From Sulfurisoma sp. (GTDB taxonomy: Bacteria > Pseudomonadota > Gammaproteobacteria > Burkholderiales > Rhodocyclaceae), in contig JAUYFI010000184.1 in assembly GCA_030691075.1 (NCBI GenBank), positions 22,861 to 86,860 on the forward strand: a stretch of 64,000 nt of DNA, written 5' to 3'. A program made the translations under genes and the position numbers. Positions 39,380 to 51,767 of the stretch are shown here, piece after piece. Every line of letters begins with the position of its first letter. The first letter of the stretch is position 1. The notes under the pieces were generated by a model. The model searched no databases. It was not told the origin of the DNA and saw only the letters and a list, made by a program, of their open reading frames with translations.

Positions 39380-39712
39380 CTACACCACAAAACACGTTGC
39401 CAGGCGTGGAATGTCCTCGCCGACCCGAATGATCCATGCAGTTCTGACGACTGCCGAACGGCTTCCCCTCGTGAGGCGGACATCGACCTCAAAACGCCGG
39501 CCATATTGGTCGGTTTGCCCTTGGCGGACTTGAGATCCGGGCAATCGGGCCAGTATCTGCCCCGCCAGCCATTCGGTGTCGCATGCCGAAATTCCCAAGG
39601 CTGCCAGAAAAACTCGTGCCTTGTGACGGCCTTCCGGATGTTCCGGGTTCAAGGCGTAGAGGCGCAACTTCTCCACGTCAATGAATGCTCGTTCGATGTT
39701 TGGCGCTTTCAT
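39380..39712 (-). CDS. DUF6883 protein
   Basis: 110 residues (FIDVEKLRLYALNPEHPEGRHKARVF...RTAWIIRVGEDIPRLATCFV), matching DUF6883, a compact domain found in toxin-like proteins and in phage or TA contexts. Upstream gene of the pair with DUF4926. The two separate copA from copZ, which are adjacent in many genomes, and so look inserted. Confidence 0.72.
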   Translation of the reverse strand: MKAPNIERAFIDVEKLRLYALNPEHPEGRHKARVFLAALGISACDTEWLAGQILARLPGSQVRQGQTDQYGRRFEVDVRLTRGSRSAVVRTAWIIRVGEDIPRLATCFVV

Positions 39713-39854
39713 CCAAGTTTCCGCGACGTCTTCCGGACAATGGTACTTCGATCACGGATAATTGGGGCGCCATGATTTTCGCCGGATCAAGCTGCCGGGA
39801 ACTTGAATGGCAGACCCCGGCACCCGAGCCGGTCTCGTTCAAACAGGAGGGATA

Positions 39855-40061
39855 ATGGAAGCGACAACGATCAAGGTCAACGGCATGTCCTGCGGCGGCT
39901 GCGTCAAGAGCGTGACCAACGTGCTGACGGCGCTGCCGGGGGTGAGCAAGGCCGAAGTGACGCTCACGCCGGGCGAGGCGAGGGTGGAGTTCGATCCGGC
40001 GCAGGTGACGCGCGCGGCGATGGCCAAGGCCATCGACGACGCCGGCTTCGAGGCGGCATAA
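39855..40061 (+). CDS. copZ: Heavy-metal-associated domain protein (CopZ-like copper chaperone)
   Basis: 68 residues, one HMA domain: TIKVNGMSCGGCVKSVTNVL with metal-binding CGGC, ferredoxin-like fold, ending DDAGFEAA. Carries Cu(I) to CopA. AGGAGGGATA ribosome site. Confidence 0.88.
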   Translation: MEATTIKVNGMSCGGCVKSVTNVLTALPGVSKAEVTLTPGEARVEFDPAQVTRAAMAKAIDDAGFEAA

Positions 40062-40066
40062 ACGGA

Positions 40067-40096
40067 TTGTTGCGCCGCAGCAGTCGAAGTTATAAT
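40067..40096 (+). promoter_or_regulatory. Candidate sigma-70 promoter of ppa
   Basis: TTGTTG (40067-40072), 18-bp spacer, perfect TATAAT (40091-40096). Start expected near 40103, 18 bp before the ppa ATG, with CAGGAGTAG as ribosome site. Confidence 0.55.
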
Positions 40097-40120
40097 CGCC
40101 GCTTTTTCCAGGAGTAGTCC

Positions 40121-40669
40121 ATGGGTCTCGACCGCGTCCCTTCCGGCAAGGATTTGCCGAACGATTTCAACGTCGTCATCGAAATCCCGATGCACTCGGA
40201 CCCGATCAAGTACGAGGTCGACAAGGAGTCGGGCGCGATTTTCGTCGATCGCTTCATGTCCACGGCCATGCACTATCCCTGCAACTACGGCTACATCCCG
40301 CACACCATCGCCGGCGACAATGATCCGGTGGACGTGCTGGTCGTGTCGCAGTTCGCGCTGCCGCCGGGCGTGGTGGTGCGCTGCCGCCCCATCGGCATGC
40401 TCAGGATGACCGACGAGGCCGGCGACGACGCCAAGCTGCTGGCCGTGCCGGTCGACAAGCTGACGCCGATGTATCACGGCGTCGACAGCCCGCGCGACCT
40501 GCCGCGGATCATCCTCGACCAGATCTCGCACTTCTTCGAGCACTACAAGGATCTCGAACCCGGCAAGTTCGTCAAGGTGATGGGCTGGGTCGGCATCGAG
40601 GACGCCAAGAAGGAAATCATGGAAGGCGTGGCGCGCTTCAACGCGGCGCAGGACAAGCCGGCCTTCTAA
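40121..40669 (+). CDS. ppa: Inorganic pyrophosphatase (family I)
   Basis: 182 residues. Hydrolyses PPi with Mg2+. Signature [11 protein letters not shown] (metal-binding Asp cluster) and ERxFxxxxYPxNYGYI-like region [18 protein letters not shown], KxxG motif VKVMGWVG. Typical length. Confidence 0.97.
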   Translation: MGLDRVPSGKDLPNDFNVVIEIPMHSDPIKYEVDKESGAIFVDRFMSTAMHYPCNYGYIPHTIAGDNDPVDVLVVSQFALPPGVVVRCRPIGMLRMTDEAGDDAKLLAVPVDKLTPMYHGVDSPRDLPRIILDQISHFFEHYKDLEPGKFVKVMGWVGIEDAKKEIMEGVARFNAAQDKPAF

Positions 40670-40686
40670 GCATTTAGAATCCGGGC

Positions 40687-43296
<2,610 letters not shown>

Positions 43297-43300
43297 GCCG

Positions 43301-44284
<984 letters not shown>

Positions 44285-44300
44285 TTATACTTGGGTCGAT

Positions 44301-44314
44301 TTGAACCGATTCAA
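44301..44314. promoter_or_regulatory. FNR/CRP-like dyad TTGAA-N4-TTCAA
   Basis: TTGAACCGATTCAA, a perfect palindrome with FNR-box geometry, in the trxB / Crp-Fnr intergenic region, 18 bp before the regulator's start. Suggests autoregulation or shared control. Confidence 0.45.
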
Positions 44315-44331
44315 TCCCGAGGGAGCCGTTC

Positions 44332-45027
44332 TTGAGCAACGATCATGGCATTTCCGTCGTTACCCTGCGCGCCCTGCCGATCTTTCACGCTTTGAGCGAC
44401 GACAAGCTGTTGCCGATCGCCAAGGTGTCGTCCCTGCGCAGCGTGTCGCGTCACACCGTGGTACTGCGGGAAGGCGACCGCACAGACAACGTCTATTTCG
44501 TCCTCTCGGGTGCCTTCAAGGTGCTGGTCAGCGACGAGGAGGGGCGCGAGGTCATTCTGTCGATGATGGGTCCCGGCGACTTCTTCGGCGAAATGGGCGT
44601 GATCGACGACAACCCGCGCTCGGCCACCGTGCAGGCGGCCCAGCCCAGCGAACTGGTGGTGATCGCCAAGGCCGACTTCCATCGTTTCCTGGCGAACTCC
44701 TTCGATGTGTCCCTCTACATCATCCGCAGCCTGGTGCGCCGCCTGCGCGCCGCCGACCGCCAGATCGAAAGTCTGGCGCTGCTCGATGTCTATGGCCGGG
44801 TGGCGCGGCGGCTGCTCGACATGGCCGAAAGGGCGCCGGACGGCCGCCTGGTGGTGCTGCAGAAGGTGTCGCGCCAGGACATCGCCAAGATGATCGGCGC
44901 CTCGCGCGAGATGGTCAGCCGGGTCATGAAGGACCTGCAACAGCATGGCCTGGTGCAGGAACTCGACGGCCTGCTGGTGCTGCGCGAGGACGTCGGCGAA
45001 ACGCTGCCCCCGTTACCACCTGATTAG
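44332..45027 (+). CDS. Crp/Fnr-family transcription regulator
   Basis: 231 residues, TTG start (the following codons begin the conserved stretch; AGGGAG precedes it). cNMP-binding domain (about 15-130: VVLREGDRTDNVYFVLSGAFKVL, GPGDFFGEM) and HTH_Crp (about 150-225: VSRQDIAKMIGASREMVSRVMKDLQQHGL). No N-terminal Fe-S cysteines, so not an oxygen-sensing FNR; effector unknown. Confidence 0.9.
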   Translation: MSNDHGISVVTLRALPIFHALSDDKLLPIAKVSSLRSVSRHTVVLREGDRTDNVYFVLSGAFKVLVSDEEGREVILSMMGPGDFFGEMGVIDDNPRSATVQAAQPSELVVIAKADFHRFLANSFDVSLYIIRSLVRRLRAADRQIESLALLDVYGRVARRLLDMAERAPDGRLVVLQKVSRQDIAKMIGASREMVSRVMKDLQQHGLVQELDGLLVLREDVGETLPPLPPD

Positions 45028-45111
45028 CCGCAAAAACGTACTTCTGATCGCGGCATTTGGCCGCCCTGGCGCCGGGACAATGACAGCGTCCCAACAGTGT
45101 CGGTTACTGCC

Positions 45112-47424
45112 ATGGCCACAGCCTTGTTCGAAAGGGCGCCAACCCTCACCACGGCGCCGCTGCCCGAAAAGATCGCCGCCCTCGTCCACGAAGCCCGCTG
45201 GCTCGTGGCCGCCGTGGCCGCGGCCTACCTCGCCCTGATCCTCTGGGGCTTCGACCGGGCCGATCCCGGCTGGTCCCATGCCGCGCTGGTCGATCGCCTC
45301 GCCAATCCCGGTGGCCGCGCCGGCGCCTGGCTGGCCGACATTCTTCTCTACCTCTTCGGTCTGTCGGCCTGGTGGTGGGTGGCGCTGCTGGTCTTCCTCG
45401 TGGCCTGGGGCTATCGCCGTCTGAACGCGCTGTTCGGCGGCGACCGGCGGCCGCTGGTCATCGCCCTGTTCGGTTTCAGTCTCGTCCTGGCGGCCAGTTG
45501 CGGCATCGAGGCCATGCGCTTCTGGAGCCTCAAGCTCGCGCTGCCCTATGTTCCCGGCGGCGTCCTCGGCTTCGAGATCGGCCGCCTCGCCAGCCTCTAT
45601 CTCGGCTTTACCGGCGGCACCCTGATCCTGCTGGCGCTGTGGATGACCGGCGTCAGTCTGTTCCTCGGCCTGTCCTGGCTCGACGTGGCCGAGCGCATCG
45701 GCGCCGGGCTGGAACGCGCCTGGGCTTTCGGCCTCGGCCTGTGGCAGACCTGGCAGGATCGTCGCTACGGCCGCGCCATTGCCGAGAAACGCGAAGCCGC
45801 GGTCGAGGTCGAGCGCAAAAAATTCGAGGACAGCCCCTCGCCGCCGATCAAGATCGAGCCGGTGGAGTTCGAGATCCCCCGCGCCGCCAAGGCCGAGGCG
45901 CGCATCGAGAAGGAACGGCAGCAGCCGCTGTTCTTCGACGCGCCGGGCGGCGCGCTGCCGCCGCTGCACCTGCTCGACGAGCCCTCGCACGACCCCGATG
46001 CGGTGCCGGCGGCCGAGACGCTCGAATTCACCTCGCGGCTGATCGAACGCAAGCTCGGCGACTTCGGCGTCGAGGTCAAGGTGATGTCGGCCCACCCCGG
46101 CCCGGTGGTGACGCGCTACGAAATCGAGCCGGCCACCGGCGTCAAGGGCGCCACCATCGTCGGCCTGGCCAAGGACCTGGCGCGTGCCCTGTCGCTGGTC
46201 AGCATCCGCGTGGTCGAGACCATCCCCGGCAAGTCCTGCATGGCGCTGGAACTGCCCAACGCCCGGCGCCAGTCGGTGCGGCTAAGCGAGATCGTCGGCT
46301 CCAAGGCCTACCACGACCTGCATTCGCCCCTCGCCGTCGCGCTCGGCAAGGACATTTCCGGCGGGGCGGTGGTGGCCGACCTGGCCAAGATGCCACACCT
46401 GCTGGTCGCGGGAACCACCGGCTCGGGCAAGTCGGTCGGCATCAACGCGATGATCCTCTCGCTGCTCTACAAGTCCGAGCCGCGGCAGGTGCGCCTGATC
46501 ATGGTCGACCCCAAGATGCTCGAACTCTCGGTCTATGCCGGCATCCCGCACCTGCTCGCGCCCGTCGTCACCGACATGAGCAAGGCCGCCAACGCGCTGC
46601 ACTGGTGCGTCGGTGAAATGGAGCGGCGCTACCAGTTGATGTCGGCGCTGGGCGTGCGCAACCTCGCCGGCTTCAACGCCAAGATCCACGAGGCGGAGAA
46701 GGCCGGCGCGAAGCTCTATAACCCGCTTTCGCTCACTCCCGAATCGCCGGAGCCGCTCGAGGCCATGCCCTTCATCGTGGTGGTGATCGACGAACTGGCC
46801 GACCTGATGATGGTGGTGGGCAAGAAGGTCGAGGAACTGATCGCCCGCCTGGCGCAGAAGGCCCGCGCCTCCGGCATCCACCTCATCCTCGCCACCCAGC
46901 GGCCGAGCGTCGATGTCATCACCGGCCTGATCAAGGCCAACATCCCGACGCGCATCGCCTTCCAGGTGTCGTCGAAGATCGACTCGCGCACCATCCTCGA
47001 CCAGATGGGCGCCGAGGCGCTGCTCGGCCAGGGCGACATGCTCTACCTCGCCCCCGGCACCGGCCTGCCGCTGCGCGTCCATGGCGCCTACGTCGGCGAC
47101 GACGAAGTGCATCGCGTCGTCGAGCACCTGAAAAAGGTCGGCAAGCCGGAATACGTCGAGGGCATTCTTGCCGCGCCGCCAACGGAAGGCCAGGAAGTCG
47201 GCTCTGGCGACACGGCGGACGCCGCCGAGGCCGACCCGATGTACGACCAGGCCGTCGAAGTCGTGCTCAGGACGCGGCGGCCGTCGATCTCGCTGGTGCA
47301 GCGCCACCTGCGCATCGGCTACAACCGCGCCGCGCGGCTGATCGAAGGCATGGAAAAGGCCGGGCTCGTTTCGCCCATGAACGGTGGGGGCAACCGCGAA
47401 GTGCTGGGCCCGGCGCCGGAGTAG
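45112..47424 (+). CDS. ftsK: DNA translocase FtsK
   Basis: 770 residues from ATG 45112 (GTG 45097 possible). Four N-terminal membrane helices (about 30-190), short charged linker, alpha/beta motor with Walker [14 protein letters not shown] and Walker [14 protein letters not shown], and the C-terminal gamma winged helix ([25 protein letters not shown]) that reads KOPS. Segregates chromosomes at the septum. A repeat-like copy is read in frame (EVGSGDTA) in the motor-gamma linker. Confidence 0.96.
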   Translation: MATALFERAPTLTTAPLPEKIAALVHEARWLVAAVAAAYLALILWGFDRADPGWSHAALVDRLANPGGRAGAWLADILLYLFGLSAWWWVALLVFLVAWGYRRLNALFGGDRRPLVIALFGFSLVLAASCGIEAMRFWSLKLALPYVPGGVLGFEIGRLASLYLGFTGGTLILLALWMTGVSLFLGLSWLDVAERIGAGLERAWAFGLGLWQTWQDRRYGRAIAEKREAAVEVERKKFEDSPSPPIKIEPVEFEIPRAAKAEARIEKERQQPLFFDAPGGALPPLHLLDEPSHDPDAVPAAETLEFTSRLIERKLGDFGVEVKVMSAHPGPVVTRYEIEPATGVKGATIVGLAKDLARALSLVSIRVVETIPGKSCMALELPNARRQSVRLSEIVGSKAYHDLHSPLAVALGKDISGGAVVADLAKMPHLLVAGTTGSGKSVGINAMILSLLYKSEPRQVRLIMVDPKMLELSVYAGIPHLLAPVVTDMSKAANALHWCVGEMERRYQLMSALGVRNLAGFNAKIHEAEKAGAKLYNPLSLTPESPEPLEAMPFIVVVIDELADLMMVVGKKVEELIARLAQKARASGIHLILATQRPSVDVITGLIKANIPTRIAFQVSSKIDSRTILDQMGAEALLGQGDMLYLAPGTGLPLRVHGAYVGDDEVHRVVEHLKKVGKPEYVEGILAAPPTEGQEVGSGDTADAAEADPMYDQAVEVVLRTRRPSISLVQRHLRIGYNRAARLIEGMEKAGLVSPMNGGGNREVLGPAPE
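47193..47218 (+). repeat. Divergent repeat, copy 13 (inside ftsK)
   Basis: GGAAGTCGGCTCTGGCG-AC-ACGGCGG. Several changes, but same order and frame (EVGSGDTA), in a non-conserved linker. Confidence 0.55.
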
Positions 47425-47452
47425 CGGCGACGGCACTGGTACACTGGCGGTA

Positions 47453-48076
47453 ATGAAAATTCCCGTTTTCCTCTCCACCTTCTTCACCGCCGCGGCGATT
47501 TCCGGTATTGCCCACGCGGGCGCCGTCGACCGGCTCAAGGCCTTCGTCGAGGGCACAAAAAGCGCGCGCGCCGACTTCAGCCAGACGGTAAGCGGCAAGA
47601 GCGGCCGCAAGCCCCAGGTCTCCTCGGGCCAGATGATGTTCGCCCGCCCCGGCAAGTTTCGCTGGGTCTATGACAAACCCTATCCGCAATTGCTGGTCGG
47701 CGACGGCCGGAAACTCTGGGTGTACGACCCGGATCTCAAGCAGGTTTCGGTCAAGACCGTCGGCCAGGCGCTGGGCAGCAGTCCCGCTGCGCTGCTGGCC
47801 GGCGACAACGCCCTGGAAAAAAATTTCCATCTCGCCGACGCCGGCAATCGTGATGATCTCGACTGGGTCGAGGCGAAGCCGAAGAACGCCGACGGCGGCT
47901 TCGAGCGCATGCGCATCGGGCTCGCCGGCAACGATCTGCGCGCGATGGAGATCATCGACAACTTCGGCCAGACCACCCTGATCCGCTTCACCGCCTTCGA
48001 GCGCAACCCGCAGCTCGCGCCCGAGCTGTTCCGCTTTGTCCCGCCCAAGGGCGCGGACGTGGTCGGCGAGAAGTAG
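47453..48076 (+). CDS. lolA: Outer-membrane lipoprotein carrier LolA
   Basis: 207 residues. Signal peptide (FLSTFFTAAAISGIAHA) then a LolA fold: ADFSQTV, SSGQMMFARPGKFRWVYDKPYPQLLVGDGRKLWVYDPDL, ending ELFRFVPPKGADVVGE. Shuttles lipoproteins across the periplasm. Usual neighbour of ftsK. Confidence 0.95.
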   Translation: MKIPVFLSTFFTAAAISGIAHAGAVDRLKAFVEGTKSARADFSQTVSGKSGRKPQVSSGQMMFARPGKFRWVYDKPYPQLLVGDGRKLWVYDPDLKQVSVKTVGQALGSSPAALLAGDNALEKNFHLADAGNRDDLDWVEAKPKNADGGFERMRIGLAGNDLRAMEIIDNFGQTTLIRFTAFERNPQLAPELFRFVPPKGADVVGEK

Positions 48077-48302
48077 AGCGGCACCACACCCCCATCACGA
48101 CGGCGCGTTTGATGTCGCGCTTCTGCGATGACTTGTCGCCACCCCCCCCGCGTGTCAAAGGTGCTAAGCAGATTGCCGCCTGAGTCGAAAACCTCGAACC
48201 AAACCGCGCGCCGTTAATCTTGATCCGCCAATTTTTCTCCAGAAGTGACAAGTTACGGCACATGCCGTAGTCGTGCTGCGGCTTTGTATGGGTGCTTTGC
48301 TG

Positions 48303-48319
48303 TTGGCACAATTTGTGCG
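48303..48319 (+). promoter_or_regulatory. Sigma-54-type promoter of the short pilin gene
   Basis: TTGGCACAATTTGTGCG: GG (48305-48306), exactly 10 bp, GC (48317-48318), with TGGCAC matching the -24 element. Start expected near 48330, 38 bp before the pilin ATG. Many type IV pilin genes are driven by RpoN with PilR. The rest of 48077-48302 has no gene or clear motif. Confidence 0.7.
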
Positions 48320-48367
48320 TTAATGGACGTAGCGACCCTTGTCGCGAACTTCGAAAGGGAGAGATTC

Positions 48368-48547
48368 ATGAACAAATTTGCAAAGGGTTTCACGCTCATC
48401 GAACTGATGATCGTCGTCGCGATCATCGGCATCCTGGCCGCAATCGCCATCCCGCAGTTCAGCGAGTACACCAAGAAAGCCGAGAACAAGGCTGCCCAGT
48501 CGGATGCCAAGAACGTTCTGACCCAGGCCGTTGCCGGCACAACCTGA
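48368..48547 (+). CDS. Short type IV pilin (PilA-N-like), copy 1
   Basis: 59 residues. Type III leader MNKFAKG cleaved before F; mature part [20 protein letters not shown] with Glu5, only 52 residues. F1, F24 and Y27 are shared with Geobacter PilA-N; there is no C-terminal globular domain, disulfide loop or later aromatic. Usual betaproteobacterial PilA is about 140-160 residues. GGGAGAG ribosome site. A secreted small protein gene follows after 32 bp, suggesting a split pilin arrangement. Confidence 0.88.
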   Translation: MNKFAKGFTLIELMIVVAIIGILAAIAIPQFSEYTKKAENKAAQSDAKNVLTQAVAGTT

Positions 48548-48579
48548 TAGACAATTCCCTTATTTAGAGAGGTAATTAC

Positions 48580-48924
48580 ATGAAAAAGATAATCATTGCG
48601 TTGTGCCTGGGTGTTGCTTCGTCGGCATCGATGGCTACAACGGTTTGCTCGGCTGGAACCGCGACGGCGGTTGCGACTTCCACCACCGACTTCGTGAGGA
48701 CCGGTTTTACGCCAAGGTGCTCGGCAAACTCGCTCGTTGATTTCACGCAGGATACAACTGCTGCTGGAGTTGGCGCGACTTCGGCCAAAGGCAATCAGAT
48801 TTTTGGTGGCCACAGCAACGGTGGTGCGGTGGTATCGACAGGTTCTTGTGCCGCTGCCACTTGCACCATCACCGAAGCCGCTACCGCCGCTACCGCGAAG
48901 CTGGCAGCGGCTATCAGCTCCTGA
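48580..48924 (+). CDS. Small secreted protein, candidate pilin partner
   Basis: 114 residues. Signal peptide KKIIIALCLGVASSASMA, mature part about 95 residues rich in Ala, Thr, Ser and Gly with four cysteines (TVCSA, RCSAN, SCAAATCT) that could form two disulfides. No known family recognised. Lies between two short pilin genes, in the position of Geobacter spc/PilA-C, so it may be the detached globular half or a pilin chaperone. That role is inferred from context. Confidence 0.75.
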   Translation: MKKIIIALCLGVASSASMATTVCSAGTATAVATSTTDFVRTGFTPRCSANSLVDFTQDTTAAGVGATSAKGNQIFGGHSNGGAVVSTGSCAAATCTITEAATAATAKLAAAISS

Positions 48925-48942
48925 TCTGTTTCACGGGTAAAC

Positions 48943-48970
48943 AAAAAGCGCGCCTCCGGCGCGTTTTTTT
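48943..48970 (+). terminator. Rho-independent terminator inside the pilin locus
   Basis: AAAAAGCGCGCC-TCC-GGCGCG-TTTTTTT. Strong stem and seven T; 19 bp after the secreted protein gene and 40 bp before the second pilin. Would separate high pilin expression from the ABC genes. Confidence 0.85.
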
Positions 48971-49010
48971 GGCCCCGCATCCCTGATTTTCATTCTTTGG
49001 GACAATGGCC

Positions 49011-49193
49011 ATGAATACGAAATCACGAGGTTTTACTCTGATCGAGTTGATGATCGTGGTCGCGATCATCGGCATCCTCGCCGCGATCGCCATACCGCAA
49101 TTCAGTGAATACACCAAGATGGCCGAGAACAAGGCGGCGCAGGCAGACGCCAAAAACCTGTTGGTCAATGCGGTGGCCAGTTCGAACCAGTGA
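49011..49193 (+). CDS. Short type IV pilin, copy 2
   Basis: 60 residues. Leader MNTKSRG, mature [20 protein letters not shown], then [27 protein letters not shown], nearly identical to copy 1. Start ATG 49011 rather than 49005, as it gives the standard leader length. Overlaps the permease gene (GTG 49190) by 4 bp, so this pilin is translationally coupled to the ABC system. Confidence 0.87.
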   Translation: MNTKSRGFTLIELMIVVAIIGILAAIAIPQFSEYTKMAENKAAQADAKNLLVNAVASSNQ

Positions 49194-49990
49194 GAAGTTT
49201 CCTGACCTCGGCCTGGCGCGCCGGTTTGCGCAGCCGCAGCATCCAGGCCGTGTTGGTGCTGGGCGTGCTGCTGGTGGGCGTGGCCTATCTCTCGGGCGCG
49301 TTTTCACCCCGTCAGCCGAAGACGGTGGCGCTCGATGTCGGCCTTTCCGGGATTCGATTCTCGCTGGTGCTGTTCGCGCTTTTCTGGGTACAGGAACTGG
49401 TCAGCCAGGAAATCCAGCGCCGCACCGTGTTGTTTGCCTTGACCTACCCCGTCGCGCGGGGACATTACATGGTGGGCCGCTATCTTGGCGTGCTGGGCTT
49501 GCTGGCGCTGGCCACGCTGTTGCTGGGCATGCTGCTGTGGGTGGTGATCCTGAACACGGGCACCGGCTATGAGCAGGGTTTTGCGGTCGCCCCGGGCGGC
49601 CCCTATTGGCTGACCATCTTCGGACTCTGGGTAGACGCGGCGGTGGTGGCGGCCTTTGCCTTGTGGATTGCCAGCCTGTCCACCGTGGGTTTGCTGCCCT
49701 TGGCGCTGGGTCTGGCATTCGCGGCTGCCGGCAAGAGCCTCGGCGCCGTGGCGGAATATCTGGCGGCAGGCGCCGAAGGTGACGCCGAAATCATGCGCCT
49801 GGCGCCGATCGTGGATGCGATCCAGTGGTTCCTGCCCGATTTGTCGCGGCTCGACTGGCGGGCCTGGCCGATGTACGGCGTCCCGCCGGACACGCTGGCG
49901 ATGGCCGGCGGCGGGCTGGTCGCCGTGAGCTATATCGCCTTGCTGGTCACGCTGGCGGTGCTGGCTTTCAACCGTCGCGACTTCCAATAG
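49190..49990 (+). CDS. ABC-2 type permease, PilI-like
   Basis: 266 residues, GTG start, about six membrane helices; [20 protein letters not shown] at the N-terminus and ending LAFNRRDFQ, as in ABC-2 permeases of the NosY/PilI type. With the downstream ATPase it forms an exporter. In Myxococcus, pilG-pilH-pilI next to pilA encode a comparable system needed for pili. Here it is coupled to a pilin gene. Confidence 0.8.
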   Translation: MRSFLTSAWRAGLRSRSIQAVLVLGVLLVGVAYLSGAFSPRQPKTVALDVGLSGIRFSLVLFALFWVQELVSQEIQRRTVLFALTYPVARGHYMVGRYLGVLGLLALATLLLGMLLWVVILNTGTGYEQGFAVAPGGPYWLTIFGLWVDAAVVAAFALWIASLSTVGLLPLALGLAFAAAGKSLGAVAEYLAAGAEGDAEIMRLAPIVDAIQWFLPDLSRLDWRAWPMYGVPPDTLAMAGGGLVAVSYIALLVTLAVLAFNRRDFQ

Positions 49991-50010
49991 TCGGCGCTGG
50001 CGAGACGGCG
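49986..50010 (+). repeat. Dispersed repeat, copy 14 (fills the gene gap)
   Basis: AATAGTCGGCGCTGGCG-AG-ACGGCG: starts at the permease stop TAG and ends on the base before the next ATG, so it replaces the usual ribosome site. Confidence 0.8.
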
Positions 50011-50853
50011 ATGAGAGTGACGGCCAACGCAAAGCTGGGTCTGGTGGCGCTGTCGGCGGCGATCGTCTTCGTTGCCGTCGCGCAACGCTTGAAGTCGGCG
50101 CCGCGACAGAGCGTGCGGGTCGAAATGCAGGTGGCGATGCCCTTGTTCGTGCAGGTGTTCATGGCGGCGGGGGATCGTAATCTTGCCGCCAACATCGCCG
50201 CGATTCGCGCCCTGGTGGTCGAAACGCGCAAGATGACGCCTGACGAGTTCGCCATTCTCGGCAAGGTGCAGGAAGACGTTTCCTGGCTCAATCCCGGTCA
50301 CGAGGACAACTACTACATCGCCGCCGCCATTCTGCCCTGGGTTGGCGAAGTCGATCCCGCACAGCGGATTCTCGCCCGCGCCACCAAGGCCCGTTACTAC
50401 GACTATCAGCCGGCGTTCTATTACGCTTTCAACCAGTTGCATTTCAAGGGCGATGCGCTTGGCGCTTCGGCATGGATGCGCGAAGCGGCGGAAAAGCTGC
50501 CGGAAGGCGATGAACGTCTGCAGATGCAAAATCTCGCCGCGATCTGGCTCGACAAGGCACAGGACATGGATCTTGCCATACGCGTCGTCGAGGGCATGGC
50601 GCAACAGGCCAAGCGCCGCGATTTTCGCAGTTATCTGGAAATGCGCGTTGCCCGCTTGCGCGGCCTGAAAGATTTGCGCGCGGCCGCCGTCGTTTATCGC
50701 AGCCGCTTTGCCCGTCCGCTGGTCGATGTGAATGACCTGGTGGCAAGCGGTGTTCTTCGGGCCTTGCCGGACGATCCCTTCGGTTTCGGCTATGAATTCA
50801 ACAAGCAGGGCGATATCGTTCTGCGCAACAGGCCTCCGCCGAAAAAACCATGA
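50011..50853 (+). CDS. Helical-repeat membrane-anchored protein (PilG-like position)
   Basis: 280 residues. One N-terminal membrane anchor (LGLVALSAAIVFVAVAQRL), then helical hairpins of TPR type (ARATKARYYDYQPAFYYAFNQLHFKGD, ASAWMREAAEKLP). Probably periplasmic. It lies between permease and ATPase genes, matching PilG of the Myxococcus pilGHI set, though sequence homology cannot be confirmed here. ATG is preceded directly by the repeat, with no clear Shine-Dalgarno. ATGA overlap with the ATPase. Confidence 0.72.
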   Translation: MRVTANAKLGLVALSAAIVFVAVAQRLKSAPRQSVRVEMQVAMPLFVQVFMAAGDRNLAANIAAIRALVVETRKMTPDEFAILGKVQEDVSWLNPGHEDNYYIAAAILPWVGEVDPAQRILARATKARYYDYQPAFYYAFNQLHFKGDALGASAWMREAAEKLPEGDERLQMQNLAAIWLDKAQDMDLAIRVVEGMAQQAKRRDFRSYLEMRVARLRGLKDLRAAAVVYRSRFARPLVDVNDLVASGVLRALPDDPFGFGYEFNKQGDIVLRNRPPPKKP

Positions 50854-51767
50854 CCGCCGCGATTTCGATCACCGATCTGCGCAAGACCTATCCCCGCAGT
50901 TGGGCGTCGCCGCCGTTCGAGGCGCTCAAGGGCGTCTCGCTGAGCGTCGACGCGGGCGAGGTGTTCGGCTTCATCGGGCCGAACGGGGCAGGCAAGAGCA
51001 CGGCCATCAAGATACTGACCGGGGTGATGTCGTCCAGCGCCGGTTCGGCGTCGTTGTTCGGGGTCGACGTGACGCAGCCCGAGGCCCGTCGGGGCCTGGG
51101 CTACGTGCCGGAAAACCCGAGCCTGCCGGACTATCTGACGCCCATGGAGATCCTTGCCATGGGGCTGCAACTGCATCGCCGCAAACCACCGAATCCCGCG
51201 GCGCATTGCCTGCGCTGGCTGGAGCGCTTCGGCCTGGCGGATGTCGCGAACAAGGTGGTGCGCGGCTTCTCCAAGGGCATGGCGCAACGCACGACGCTGG
51301 CGCACGCCATGGCCGTCGAGCCGCGCCTGTTGATTCTTGACGAACCGCTTTCCGGGCTGGATCCCATCGGTCGCCAGGAAGTGGTCGAAATCCTCGACGA
51401 GTTTCGCCGCTCGGGCGGAACGATATTCCTCACCTCCCATGTCCTGCACGACGTCGAGCGGCTGGCCGACCGCTTCGGCCTCATCAATCGCGGCCAGCTG
51501 CTCGCGGTGCAATCACCCAACGACGTGGTGGGCGACAGCGAACTGGTGACGGTGCGCTCCGTCGGCGCCGCGGCCATCGCCGGCATGCGCCCGGAAAGCG
51601 GCGGCCGCTGGTTCATGGAATTGCCGCGGTCTTCGCTCTGGAGCTTGATGCGCGAACTGGAGAGCGCCGGCCATACGCTGATCGAAATCAAGCCGACATT
51701 GACACTGGAGAGCGCGTTCATGCGCTATCTGGGTTTGAGTGGCGGTGGCGCGACCGGCAAGCCCTGA
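50850..51767 (+). CDS. ABC transporter ATPase, PilH-like
   Basis: 305 residues. Walker A GFIGPNGAGKST, Q-loop region VPENPSLPDYLTP, signature RGFSKGMAQRTTLAHAM (SKGM in place of SGGQ), Walker B LLILDEPLSGLDP, switch His in TSHVLHDVERLA. C-terminal accessory region of about 90 residues. Pairs with the ABC-2 permease. Converges with the glycan cluster, overlapping by 43 bp. Confidence 0.9.
   Translation: MTAAISITDLRKTYPRSWASPPFEALKGVSLSVDAGEVFGFIGPNGAGKSTAIKILTGVMSSSAGSASLFGVDVTQPEARRGLGYVPENPSLPDYLTPMEILAMGLQLHRRKPPNPAAHCLRWLERFGLADVANKVVRGFSKGMAQRTTLAHAMAVEPRLLILDEPLSGLDPIGRQEVVEILDEFRRSGGTIFLTSHVLHDVERLADRFGLINRGQLLAVQSPNDVVGDSELVTVRSVGAAAIAGMRPESGGRWFMELPRSSLWSLMRELESAGHTLIEIKPTLTLESAFMRYLGLSGGGATGKP

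Noticed and set aside
39787..39806. TCAAG-N10-CTTGA dyad upstream of copZ as a CueR operator
   Set aside because: It does not match the known CueR-type operator (ACCTTCC...GGAAGGT) and the arms are only 5 bp.
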